From: SIG714 sp964638675
Lineage (GTDB): Bacteria > Bacillota > Clostridia > Oscillospirales > CAG-272
Length of the DNA stretch: 64,000 bases
Direction: 5' to 3'
Assembly (NCBI GenBank): GCA_964638675.1
Contig: CAZXAU010000003.1
Location: 1-64,000, forward strand
Below, piece by piece: positions 50,779 to 58,845 of the stretch (position 1 is the stretch's first letter; each line of letters opens with the position of its first letter). The notes below the pieces were generated by a model. It searched no databases. It was not told the DNA's origin and was given only the letters and a program-made list of their open reading frames with translations. The translations under genes and the position numbers were made by a program.

Positions 50779-50807
50779 TTGAAATTGCAGAAAATATGGA
50801 TTATAAT
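50779..50807 (+). promoter_or_regulatory. Promoter reading toward the SGNH/DUF4358 pair
   Basis: TTGAAA, 17 bases, TATAAT. A leader of about 190 bases follows, containing ACTTTCTGCAGAAAGT (about 50944-50960). Confidence 0.65.
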
Positions 50808-51000
50808 AAAAAGGTAATATTTCAGAAATTACTTGCGTGCAAATCAACAATTCGGATTGTTTCTGTTTTTATAAATTGACACGCAAAATTCCATTCCCCT
50901 TTTCCATATATAAAGTCTTTAAAGGGGCTCGGACAGACTAAAGACTTTCTGCAGAAAGTTTCCCGATTACAAAACAATACTGATATAACGGAGAATAACA

Positions 51001-51936
51001 ATGGACAGAAAACAGAGAATAATATCGATTTCTACAATTGTGCTTTCATTTATTATGATAGCAGTAGCACTTTTCTGCATTTTTGCAAGCGTCGGCAAGC
51101 AATTCGGAATATTTGACCGTCTGCTCTTTCCCGTGACAGAAACACCTTCTACAGGTATTCCCGATACAACGACCGCTCCTCCGGAAAGCGGCAGCGGAAA
51201 TAATACCAACAGCCCTGTGACAACACCGTCAGATGGCACTGTCACCCCTCCGTCGACCGAGATCGTTGGAACCCCTTGGATACTCGAAAAATCGTTTGAT
51301 GCCGGAAAGAGCTATCAGGACTCGCTCATATTCCTCGGCGACTCAACAACGCACGGAATGGTGACATACTCGGTTCTCTCGGGCGGTACGACTACAAAGC
51401 AGGTCTGGTGTACAAAGGATAATACGCTGACATACGGCTATGTAAATACGATAAAAATAGTATATCCCGAAACGGGCGAGGAAATGAAGATCTCGGAAGC
51501 CGTAGCACTCGCCAAGCCCTCCACAATGGTTATTACCCTCGGCGTTACCGGCGGCGTATCACAGAATATGGAGGAAGAGGAATTCAAAGAGATCTACTCA
51601 AAATTGCTCGATTCAATTATTGAGAATTCATATTCCACTAAGATAATTCTGCAAAGTATATTCCCTGTTGCAAAAGAACTCAAGGGAGAATTTTCGGATA
51701 AAAATCTCAGCAACGACAGAATAATCATGACAAACAAATGGATCGAGCAGATCTGCGAGGAATATTACCGCAATGGTGAGAGCGTATATTATCTCGACAC
51801 ATTTTCGGTGCTTGTCGGCTCTGACGGATATCTTCCTGCACAGTATACAAACGGCGACGGATTGCACATGAGTCCTCAGGGATACAATGTAATACTTGAT
51901 AACATCAGAACACACAGAATACAGGATGAACGGTAA
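51001..51936 (+). CDS. Membrane-anchored SGNH-like hydrolase
   Basis: An N-terminal helix (residues 7-30) is followed by a Thr/Pro/Ser-rich linker (about 40-85) and an extracellular SGNH domain: LIFLGDSTTHGM (Ser), TLGVTGG in place of the usual GxND, and NGDGLHMSPQGY (Asp/His). The change of Asn to Thr/Gly in block III makes activity less certain. It may be an acyl-esterase on wall polymers. It overlaps the region of the DUF4358 lipoprotein gene start by operon arrangement (44 bases to its ATG). Confidence 0.8.
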   Translation: MDRKQRIISISTIVLSFIMIAVALFCIFASVGKQFGIFDRLLFPVTETPSTGIPDTTTAPPESGSGNNTNSPVTTPSDGTVTPPSTEIVGTPWILEKSFDAGKSYQDSLIFLGDSTTHGMVTYSVLSGGTTTKQVWCTKDNTLTYGYVNTIKIVYPETGEEMKISEAVALAKPSTMVITLGVTGGVSQNMEEEEFKEIYSKLLDSIIENSYSTKIILQSIFPVAKELKGEFSDKNLSNDRIIMTNKWIEQICEEYYRNGESVYYLDTFSVLVGSDGYLPAQYTNGDGLHMSPQGYNVILDNIRTHRIQDER

Positions 51937-51979
51937 TAATAATGCATTGATAAAGAAAGGTTCAAAAGGGTATATATTA

Positions 51980-52522
51980 ATGAAGAAATTTGTAAAAACA
52001 ATCTCCGCATTTATGGCACTCACGCTCGCATTGCTCACAATTTCATGCAATACGGGAAGCGTAACATATAAAACAGATGTCAAAACCAAGGATATTTACA
52101 CGGCACTTGAAAAAATCATAAAGACAGATGAAGATCTGTATATTCATACCAAAGACGAGAGTGCAACATATGAAAACGCAGAAAATGTCGGCGTTGGAAC
52201 GCTGAAGTACAGACTTAAGCTTGATGAATCGCTTATTTCAGATTGCTTCATTTGCAATACCGGCGGAAACAGCTGTTTTGAATACGGAGTGTTTAATGCC
52301 GGAAGTGCCGAAAATGCAACAAAGATCAAAACCGCAGTCGAAGCATATATTACAGCCTGCAAAAATGACAGTCTTGCACTTTCCTATTCGCCTGAGGATC
52401 TCAAGATTCTCGAAAAATCAAAGTGTGTCATAATCGGAAACTATGTTGTTTACACGATTCTCGAAGAATCTACGGCTGACACCCTTATAACAAGAGTCAC
52501 CGATATGCTCACTCAAAAATAA
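51980..52522 (+). CDS. DUF4358-like lipoprotein
   Basis: I start at 51980 (MKKFVKTISAFMALTLALLT), with AAAAGGG 9 bases upstream. A lipoprotein signal ends at LTISC. The exported about 155 residues match the DUF4358 pattern: paired Asp/Tyr strands, then FGVFNAG-like EYGVFNAGSAENATKIKTAV and a C-terminal VIIGNYVVYTILEE. It is tied to the SGNH protein, a recurring pair in clostridia, suggesting joint work at the cell surface. Confidence 0.8.
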   Translation: MKKFVKTISAFMALTLALLTISCNTGSVTYKTDVKTKDIYTALEKIIKTDEDLYIHTKDESATYENAENVGVGTLKYRLKLDESLISDCFICNTGGNSCFEYGVFNAGSAENATKIKTAVEAYITACKNDSLALSYSPEDLKILEKSKCVIIGNYVVYTILEESTADTLITRVTDMLTQK

Positions 52523-52545
52523 GATATATATAAAATAAAAAAACA

Positions 52546-52595
52546 AAACGGCAGACCGGATCGGAATTTCCCGAAAAGTTTGCCGTTTATTTTAT
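52546..52595. terminator. Bidirectional terminator between convergent genes
   Basis: AAACGGCA paired with TGCCGTTT with inner pairing, A-rich before and T-rich after. Confidence 0.75.
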
Positions 52596-52599
52596 TACT

Positions 52600-53856
52600 T
52601 TATTTTTTCATCTGCTCCATGACATGTGCAGCCGCCGAGAGAATACCCAGCTTTCCGCTCTCATATGTCAGAGCGCCTTGAAAATATGCAGAATATGGAG
52701 GCTTCATAGGCCCGTCAGCCGAAAGCTCTATAGATGAGCCTTGCGTGAAAGTTCCTGCCGCCATAATGACATCGTTCTGATAGCCGGGCATCGGCCAGGG
52801 TTCGGGAGTGACATATGAATCGACCGGTGAACCGCTCTGAATTCCCTTGCAGAATGCACAGAGATATTCAGGCTTGCCGAGTGCGACATTCTGAATTATG
52901 TCATATCTTTCCTCGCTGTATGTCGGCTCGACCTGAAAACCGAGTTTTGAAAAGATATAGGCTGCAAGTGCCGCTGTCTTAAGTGCCTGTGCAACCGTAT
53001 GCGGAGCATAGAAGAAGCCTTTGAACAGGCTCTTGTTCTGTCCGAGAGTTGCCCCGACCTCGTTACCTACGCCGACTGTCGTTGCTCTGTATGTAGCAAG
53101 CTCAACCGCTTTTGCACTTCCGGCAAGATATCCGCCGCTCTCAGCCATTCCGCCGCCGGGGTTTTTGATAAGTGATCCTGCCATAAGGTCAACACCGTAT
53201 TCTGTCACCTCGTGCTCGCTGACAAATTCGCCGTAGCAGTTGTCGACAAAAACATACGCCGCCGATCTTTGCTTTACGAATCGGGTAACCTCCCCTATCT
53301 GCTCGGGTGAGAGTGTTTTTCTCTGCAAATAGCCCTTTGACCGCTGAATGAATACTACTTTTACACTCTCGTCAAGCTCTTTTTCGATGCTTTCAAAATC
53401 GAAACTTCCGTCGGGAAGCAATTCGACCTGACGGTATGATATCCCGAAATCAGCAAGCGAACCGTTTCCGCTCTCAGCCCCTTCGGCTATTCCGATGACC
53501 TTTTCGAGTGTATCATAAGGTTTGCCTGCAATCGAGAGAAGTGTATCTCCCGGGCGAAGAAGTCCGTACAGACCGATAGCTAAAGCCTGTGTGCCGTTGA
53601 CGATATTGTGTCTTACATATGCGCTTTCCGCACCAAAAACATCGGCATAGATTTTGTCAAGTGCATCTCTTCCCTTATCGTCATAGCCGTAACCGCTCGA
53701 GCCTGCGAACATGCTCTCATCAACATGGTGCTTTGCAAAAGCATTCATGACCTTTTGCGTTCCTGCAAATGCTATCCTGTCGATCTCCTTGAATCTTTCC
53801 GAAAGTGCTTTTTCTGCTTCATCGCACAGATCGAGTAATTCTCTACTGAATTCCAT
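52600..53856 (-). CDS. Methionine gamma-lyase-like PLP enzyme (aluminium-resistance/YnbB family)
   Basis: Fold-type I PLP protein of 418 residues. The cofactor Lys lies in GSLIKNPGGGMAESGGYLAG; VFVDNCYGEFVSEHEV holds the Asp that contacts the pyridine ring; GTQALAIGLYGLLRPGDTLL is the phosphate-binding turn. The family is often labelled methionine gamma-lyase or aluminium resistance, but the substrate is unproven. The start at 53856 is the second ATG of the ATG-N9-ATG pair at the end of leader repeat B. No nearby sulfur genes. Confidence 0.88.
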   Translation of the reverse strand: MEFSRELLDLCDEAEKALSERFKEIDRIAFAGTQKVMNAFAKHHVDESMFAGSSGYGYDDKGRDALDKIYADVFGAESAYVRHNIVNGTQALAIGLYGLLRPGDTLLSIAGKPYDTLEKVIGIAEGAESGNGSLADFGISYRQVELLPDGSFDFESIEKELDESVKVVFIQRSKGYLQRKTLSPEQIGEVTRFVKQRSAAYVFVDNCYGEFVSEHEVTEYGVDLMAGSLIKNPGGGMAESGGYLAGSAKAVELATYRATTVGVGNEVGATLGQNKSLFKGFFYAPHTVAQALKTAALAAYIFSKLGFQVEPTYSEERYDIIQNVALGKPEYLCAFCKGIQSGSPVDSYVTPEPWPMPGYQNDVIMAAGTFTQGSSIELSADGPMKPPYSAYFQGALTYESGKLGILSAAAHVMEQMKK

Positions 53857-53987
53857 ATATATGACCATAGCTTTCGCATTGCGAAAGTTTCCTTTCTTGT
53901 GGGAATTGCGGCTGGTTTTGCATTGCAAAATCGCCTTTTCGGTGGCGAAAGCCACAAAACACGTCTGAAAAATATTTTTTCAGACTT
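53857..53987 (-). repeat. Structured leader repeat, family B, copy 1
   Basis: Fills the whole gap between the M42 peptidase stop and the PLP-enzyme start. On the minus strand: a GTCTGAAAAA..TTTTTCAGAC hairpin; a GTTTTGTGGCTTTCGCCACC block with the GTGGC/GCCAC stem; a GATTTTGCAATGCAAAACC stem; AAAGGAAA; a CTTTCGCAATGCGAAAG stem; then CTATGGTC.. and ATG. It matches 63710-63844 block for block. Confidence 0.85.
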
Positions 53988-54988
53988 TATATTTCCCTGA
54001 GGTCTGTATTCAATATAGCCACTGTAAGATCTACGCATGCGTCATAATCTTTTTTATTTATGACTTCATTGACCGAGTGAATATATCTTGTGGGAACCGA
54101 GAGGGCGCTTGCTCTTGAGCCTGCCCCTGCCATCTGCATTGCCGATGTATCTGTTCCGCCGGCTTCGAGGATCTCGAGCTGATAGGGTATTTTATTCTCT
54201 TTTGCGATCTTTTCGATAGCCCTTACGAAAGTGATATCTGCGATTACCGAAGAATCCTTTACCTTAACTGCCGCACCCTTACCGAGGTACACCTCCATCG
54301 GCTTTGCTCCCATACTGTCGCCGCTTCCCGTGACATCGTATGCAAGCGAAAAATCGGGGGCAACCGAGAAAGCCGAAGTTTTTGCCCCACGGCATCCGAC
54401 CTCTTCCTGAACGGTGAATACATAATATGTGTCGTTTACAGGCTTCTCGCACGCGAGAGCGGCTCTGACCATTATTGCACAGCCTATCTTATCGTCAAAC
54501 GGACGTCCCGAGTAGAATCCGTTCGAGAGCTTGGTGACGCTCGGACAGACCGCACATGTATCTGCAACATGAACAAGCTTTTCGGCACTCTTTCTGTCTT
54601 TTGCACCTATATCCACGACAAATTTATTCTGTCTGTAATCTCCCGCACCGACTCCGCTCTCCGGCACCAGCACTCCTTTGACGCCGTTTTCAAATTCAAC
54701 AACGCTGTATGCCGCCGCCGCAAAATCTATTCCTCCGACCGAGTTTATTCTGATGAATCCCTTATCTTCTATATGTGTGACAATGAATCCTATCTCATCG
54801 GTATGTGCGGCAAGCATAAGCTTTTTGGCGTTCTCCGCACTTCCTTTTTTAAATGCAATAAGATTTCCCATATTGTCCTTCTTGATCTCGTCAACATGCC
54901 CCTTAAGCATATCGGCTATAAGATCGGTAACCTTATTCTCTCTTCCTGAAACCGACTGGCAGTTCATTAGCTTCTTCAATATTTCCAT
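53987..54988 (-). CDS. M42-family metallo-aminopeptidase
   Basis: Glutamyl aminopeptidase/endoglucanase-like M42 enzyme with two-metal ligands in AAHTDEIGFIV, RPFDDKIGCAIMVRAAL and FTVQEEVGCRGAK, and the last His in PTRYIHSVNEV. 333 residues from the start at 54988, which has GGAG just upstream. These are large tetrahedral cytoplasmic peptidases that finish peptide breakdown. It is transcribed toward the PLP-enzyme gene with only repeat B between. Confidence 0.9.
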   Translation of the reverse strand: MEILKKLMNCQSVSGRENKVTDLIADMLKGHVDEIKKDNMGNLIAFKKGSAENAKKLMLAAHTDEIGFIVTHIEDKGFIRINSVGGIDFAAAAYSVVEFENGVKGVLVPESGVGAGDYRQNKFVVDIGAKDRKSAEKLVHVADTCAVCPSVTKLSNGFYSGRPFDDKIGCAIMVRAALACEKPVNDTYYVFTVQEEVGCRGAKTSAFSVAPDFSLAYDVTGSGDSMGAKPMEVYLGKGAAVKVKDSSVIADITFVRAIEKIAKENKIPYQLEILEAGGTDTSAMQMAGAGSRASALSVPTRYIHSVNEVINKKDYDACVDLTVAILNTDLREI

Positions 54989-55245
54989 AATTATTTCTCC
55001 GTAGTTAGTTTGCATTTTGTAGTCGGGGAAACTCTCTTTAGAAAGTTCCCTGTGAAGCTTTCTTCAGAAAGTTTCACATTTGCCCCCTCAAAGACTTTAT
55101 TGAAGGGATTGGTATAGGTAATTGTGCTGTAATAAAGCACAACTCAAATCAATTGCAACGTCCCCCATCATGTGGAACCCCTACCCCACACGGCTGAAAA
55201 CAAATAATGATGAATACAATCTATAAATCATTATTCATTTATTGT

Positions 55246-55651
55246 TTATTCCGTCAATTGATCTGCATATTCAAAAAAATACTCTTGCAAGGTATCATCA
55301 AGATAGCCGATTCCCTTTTCCTTCAGATCATCGGGTACTCCGAAATACGCCTGTGCAATTGAACCTCCGATAGCTCCCTGATTTGTCATCTATCAGCCAA
55401 CGGTAAAATCCGCCGCCATAGTCTGCCCATAGATAAAGTCTGCCGAGCTCACGCATACGCTGCGTAAGTCTTCTCTTAAAGCTCTCTTCATCACGGCAAT
55501 CTGCCTCCACGCATGCACACCCTACGGCAATTGTCATAATGCTGTCATCTGTAGGGTCTGCAATCGGGAGAAAACAACTCAAAATCCTTTATTTTTCCGT
55601 CTCGAACTCATACGGCGAGCCGACAATATCTCCGATTATAGCCCCAAGCAT
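55246..55651 (-). pseudogene. ADP-ribosylglycohydrolase, broken
   Basis: ATG 55651 opens MLGAIIGDIVGSPYEFETEK, then a missing A in an A run shifts the frame. PTDDSIMTIAVGCACVEADC continues after an extra C, then LTQRMRELGRLYLWADYGGG. About 150 residues are deleted, and the C-terminus QGAIGGSIAQAYFGVPDDLK, ending EYADQLTE, follows in another frame. It once removed ADP-ribose from proteins or dinitrogenase reductase-like targets; now it is dead. The flanking 55016-55245 and 55652-55778 hold no gene. Confidence 0.85.
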
Positions 55652-55778
55652 ATCATATCCTCTTTATACTGTCCGTTTCATTCGTGTCTGGTAACTATAA
55701 GTATCGCAGAATCGGGGAACTTCCGAAAAAATATCCTGAAAATTCCCCGAATTTTCTGTTAATACTATTGATGTCCTC

Positions 55779-56150
55779 TTATTTCCAAAGTCCGTGAAGA
55801 TTGCAGTATGTATAAACTTCCTCTGCCTTCTCACCCTCTGAAAGTGCAAAGCATACCTTCGGCTCATCGCTCGGATTCAGCATCTTGATCTGAACAGAAT
55901 TTGTACTCTTCAAAGCCACCCATTCGATATAGTGAGCTTCGGTCATCGGGTGAGCCACCTCGCCGACATTTACAAGAACCTTGCCGTTCTCTACATTCCA
56001 TACGGGAACATGCTTTTCTACAGCGGCATCGGTGGAACGGGCGACAAGCTCTGTCATTTTCTCACCGCAGCACTCGGGAGTAACTCCGGTATCCTTTATT
56101 ACAGTAATGATCTGTCCGCAATGCTTACAACGATAAAATTTAACTTCCAT
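55779..56150 (-). CDS. dfx: Desulfoferrodoxin (superoxide reductase)
   Basis: The N-terminal rubredoxin-like centre has CKHC and ECCGEKM. The superoxide-reducing iron site has His in EKHVPVW, two His in AHPMTEAHYIEW, then Cys and His in YCNLHGLW. 123 residues from the start at 56150, with GGAGG 5 bases upstream. It reduces superoxide to peroxide without making oxygen and marks the host as an anaerobe. Single gene. Confidence 0.93.
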   Translation of the reverse strand: MEVKFYRCKHCGQIITVIKDTGVTPECCGEKMTELVARSTDAAVEKHVPVWNVENGKVLVNVGEVAHPMTEAHYIEWVALKSTNSVQIKMLNPSDEPKVCFALSEGEKAEEVYTYCNLHGLWK

Positions 56151-56311
56151 ATCTTCCTCCATACATAATTGTAAATTGATTTGCAGAGTATATCTGCCTA
56201 TGATTGATAATAGCACACAAATCGTTATAAATCAACACTTTATCAAAAAATAGATTGAATTTTTTGTTAAATCGCCTGTCCCATGAGTCTGTGCGGCTAT
56301 TAAAAAGCATA

Positions 56312-56348
56312 AAGGCAATACCCCTGGCATATCACCCGGTATTGCCTT
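56312..56348 (-). terminator. Terminator of rplU-prp-rpmA
   Basis: AAGGCAATACC paired with GGTATTGCCTT, 55 bases past the rpmA stop; T-rich tract with interruptions. Confidence 0.65.
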
Positions 56349-56403
56349 CATTTCATATAAAAGTCATATAAAATAATGTACTTTTTATGTTATAGTTTCT
56401 GCA

Positions 56404-56685
56404 TTATTCTGCTGAAACAACGCTTACGCGTTTCTTTCCGCCGGTAATGGTTTCAAATTTAACAGTACCGTCGATAAGAGCGAAGAGAGTATCGTCAGAG
56501 CCCTTTCCGACATTTACGCCGGGATGGACATGTGTTCCTCTTTGTCTTACGATGATGTTGCCGGCAAGAACGCTCTGGCCGTCGGACTTCTTGACACCAA
56601 GTCGTTTTGCTTCGCTGTCTCTGCCGTTCTTTGTAGAACCGACACCTTTTTTATGTGCAAAAAACTGTAATCCAAGTCTTAACAT
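56404..56685 (-). CDS. rpmA: 50S ribosomal protein L27
   Basis: 93 residues: the extension MLRLGLQFF precedes AHKKGVGSTKNGRDSEAKRL, the usual mature start. LxLQFFA is the cleavage site used by Prp in Bacillota, and prp lies just upstream. The rest, GNIIVRQRGTHVHPGVNVGK, is standard L27. It is the last gene of the three-gene ribosomal unit. Confidence 0.97.
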   Translation of the reverse strand: MLRLGLQFFAHKKGVGSTKNGRDSEAKRLGVKKSDGQSVLAGNIIVRQRGTHVHPGVNVGKGSDDTLFALIDGTVKFETITGGKKRVSVVSAE

Positions 56686-56718
56686 TTTGTTTTCCTCCGT
56701 AATTAGTTTAATGATGCC

Positions 56719-57069
56719 TTAAGCATCGATAACATCGACCTCAAGATAATCGTAATAATCCTCGATCAGGTCGTTGAGCTGATAATAATAGCCCTGAATA
56801 AGACCGCTGATTGCGTATCTTTTTTTCTCATCCTCTTCAAATTCAGGCAGGGCAGCCATGACCTTCAATGTGATATCTGCCGTATCTTCATGTATGATAT
56901 AATCAACATTTGATGCATACGATATTTCAACGGTATTGATTATCAACATTGTCATTGCGGAAATTGCAGAACAAAGTATATCCGTTCCTTCATCTCCGTA
57001 ACCCGTGTGTCCGTGCTCCTCAAATCCGAAAAAGATGCCGTCACGTCTGAAAAATACGATTTTTGTCAT
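56719..57069 (-). CDS. prp: Ribosomal-processing cysteine protease Prp
   Basis: 116 residues with the active-site pair His (EHGHTGYGDEGTDI) and Cys (LCSAISAMTMLIIN). It cuts the N-terminal extension of L27 before ribosome assembly. Its place between rplU and rpmA is the standard one. The C-terminal half is acidic (IEDYYDYLEVDVIDA). Confidence 0.95.
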   Translation of the reverse strand: MTKIVFFRRDGIFFGFEEHGHTGYGDEGTDILCSAISAMTMLIINTVEISYASNVDYIIHEDTADITLKVMAALPEFEEDEKKRYAISGLIQGYYYQLNDLIEDYYDYLEVDVIDA

Positions 57070-57075
57070 GTTCTA

Positions 57076-57387
57076 TCAGCCATTGACAGATGTGATCTGA
57101 ACCTTTGTGAACGGTTGTCTGTGACCGAGCTTCTTTTTCTCGTTCTTCTTTGACTTATAACGGAAAACAACGATCTTCTTTGCCTTACCGTTTTTTACGA
57201 CATTAGCTGTAACTGTTGCGCCCTCAACATAGGGTGTGCCAAGCTTGAATCCGGCTTCCGAATCAACAGCGATTACTTTATCAAATGTAATTGTGCTGCC
57301 TTCTTCGCACTCGAGTTTTTCTACGAATACGATATCGCCTTCCTTGACTTTATACTGCTTTCCGCCTGTTTCGATTACTGCAAACAC
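57076..57387 (-). CDS. rplU: 50S ribosomal protein L21
   Basis: About 103 residues, starting at GTG 57387 (MFAVIETGGKQYKVKEGD as translated), with GAGG 9 bases upstream inside the leader's end. VEKLECEEGSTITFDKV and the C-terminal KKLGHRQPFTKVQITSV are typical. First gene of the unit, controlled by the L21-type leader. Confidence 0.96.
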   Translation of the reverse strand: MFAVIETGGKQYKVKEGDIVFVEKLECEEGSTITFDKVIAVDSEAGFKLGTPYVEGATVTANVVKNGKAKKIVVFRYKSKKNEKKKLGHRQPFTKVQITSVNG

Positions 57388-57475
57388 GAAAAGCACCTCT
57401 CTTTCTGCGGCTCTTTGGCCATAAGTCTCGCTGACATGGGCAACCGAAGTTTTAAGCCCACAATCAAGCGGCTAT
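57388..57475 (-). ncRNA. L21 leader RNA
   Basis: The minus strand shows GTGGGCTTAAAACTTCGGTT..GCCCATG with GGGC/GCCC pairing around the invariant-looking TTAAAACTTCGG loop. It is closed by GCTTG..CAAAGAGC before the ribosome site. This matches my memory of the L21 leader family in Bacillota, where L21 represses its own operon. Confidence 0.75.
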
Positions 57476-57477
57476 TT

Positions 57478-57506
57478 ATGATAACACATAATTCCCGGCT
57501 TGTCAA
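57478..57506 (-). promoter_or_regulatory. Promoter of rplU-prp-rpmA
   Basis: TTGACA, 17 bases, TATCAT, directly before the leader. Confidence 0.8.
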
Positions 57507-57525
57507 GACTTTTTGAAAAATAATA

Positions 57526-58143
57526 TTACTTTTCTGTAATTTTTTTGATTATGGTACTTATGATCATATCGAAGGCAACTTCATTGTATCCGCCCTCGGG
57601 AACTATTATATCCGCAAGACGTTTGCTCGGCTCAATAAATGCTTCGTGCATCGGTTTTACGGTTGCCAGATACTGACTGACAACAGAATCAAGGCTTCTT
57701 CCTCTTTCCTTTACGTCTCTCATTATTCTTCTGAGAATTCTAACGTCGGCGTCTGTATCTATAAACAGCTTGATATCAAGAAGCTTAACAATACGGGGTA
57801 TTGCAAAAAGCATTATTCCGTCCAGCACGATAACAGGCTTGCTCTCTACATGTTCCCACTTTTCCCCTCTTGAATGCTTTGCAAAATCATATGTCGGATG
57901 GTCTATTGCTTCTCCGTTTTTCAGAGCCTTTATATGCTTTACAAAAAGGTCGGTGTCAAATGCATCGGGGTGGTCATAGTTGGTCTTGACTCTTTCCTCA
58001 AAGCTCAGCTCTTTATTATCCTTATAGTAACAGTCCATACACAAAAGAAGTGCGTCGCCCTTAAAATAGTCGACTATCTTCTGCGAAAGCGTTGTCTTTC
58101 CGCTTCCCGTGCCGCCGCACATACCTATAACAAGTGGTTTCAT
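57526..58143 (-). CDS. udk: Uridine kinase
   Basis: The P-loop GGTGSGKTTL is followed by LLCMDCYYKDNKELSFEERV, NYDHPDAFD and HPTYDFAKHSR, the nucleoside-binding regions of uridine/cytidine kinases, then RRIMRDVKERGR in the lid. 205 residues. It phosphorylates uridine and cytidine for salvage. Last gene of the nucleoside cluster, 91 bases after tdk. Confidence 0.92.
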   Translation of the reverse strand: MKPLVIGMCGGTGSGKTTLSQKIVDYFKGDALLLCMDCYYKDNKELSFEERVKTNYDHPDAFDTDLFVKHIKALKNGEAIDHPTYDFAKHSRGEKWEHVESKPVIVLDGIMLFAIPRIVKLLDIKLFIDTDADVRILRRIMRDVKERGRSLDSVVSQYLATVKPMHEAFIEPSKRLADIIVPEGGYNEVAFDMIISTIIKKITEK

Positions 58144-58234
58144 TTTTTGTCCTTTCTTTTTCCCGGCTTTTCAATATAAAAGCTTTAAATCGGAGCAAAG
58201 CGTGATAAGCTCGCTTAATCACGCTGCGACAAGG

Positions 58235-58816
58235 TTATACATTCTGTTTTTTCTTATGCTCAAGCCAGCATTTCCTGCACATTGCAAGGTATTTGTCGTT
58301 TCCGCCTATACAGAGCTGATCGCCTGAAAACAGCACATTTCCGTTCCCGTCAAGCCGTGCATTCACTGTAGCCTTTGCACCACACTTACATATTGATTTG
58401 ATCTCACTGACAGACTCGGCAATCTCGAACAACCTTTGACTTCCCGGAAACATATGTGTAAGAAAATCTGTTGCAAGTCCGAAGCAGAGTACCGGAATAT
58501 CGAAATCTATTACTATCTGCCCGAGCTCATCCACCTGCTGCGGTGTAAGGAATTGACACTCATCCACTATAATGACATTGCAATCGCTGTTTTTTTCTGA
58601 ATAAAGCTTATACAGGTCTTCATCCTGCGATACACCTATTGCAGGTGCCTGCAGACCTATTCTTGAATGTACAATATTAACGCCGTCACGTGTATCTATG
58701 GTAGGCTTTATAAGCATTACCTTCATTCCGCGTTCTTCGTAATTGAATTTTGTAATGAGTGCCTGAGCCGATTTCGATGAGCCCATCGCACCGTATTTAA
58801 AATAGAGCTTTGACAT
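58235..58816 (-). CDS. tdk: Thymidine kinase, type II
   Basis: Walker A is GAMGSSKSAQAL, the catalytic Glu is in IIVDECQFLT, and the zinc site is CKCGAKA with CRKC near the end. The lasso region is around SEIKSICKCGAKATVNARLD. 193 residues. It makes dTMP from thymidine. It follows the pdp gene by 29 bases. Together with pdp the cell can either break down or rescue thymidine. Confidence 0.95.
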   Translation of the reverse strand: MSKLYFKYGAMGSSKSAQALITKFNYEERGMKVMLIKPTIDTRDGVNIVHSRIGLQAPAIGVSQDEDLYKLYSEKNSDCNVIIVDECQFLTPQQVDELGQIVIDFDIPVLCFGLATDFLTHMFPGSQRLFEIAESVSEIKSICKCGAKATVNARLDGNGNVLFSGDQLCIGGNDKYLAMCRKCWLEHKKKQNV

Positions 58817-58845
58817 TCCCCACCTCCGCTGAATACAGCCTTGTT

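Noticed and set aside
52600..53856. The PLP enzyme as the missing phosphonate aminotransferase
   Set aside because: Its sequence marks are those of the methionine gamma-lyase-like/YnbB family, not 2-aminoethylphosphonate transaminase, and it lies 7 kb away in another unit.
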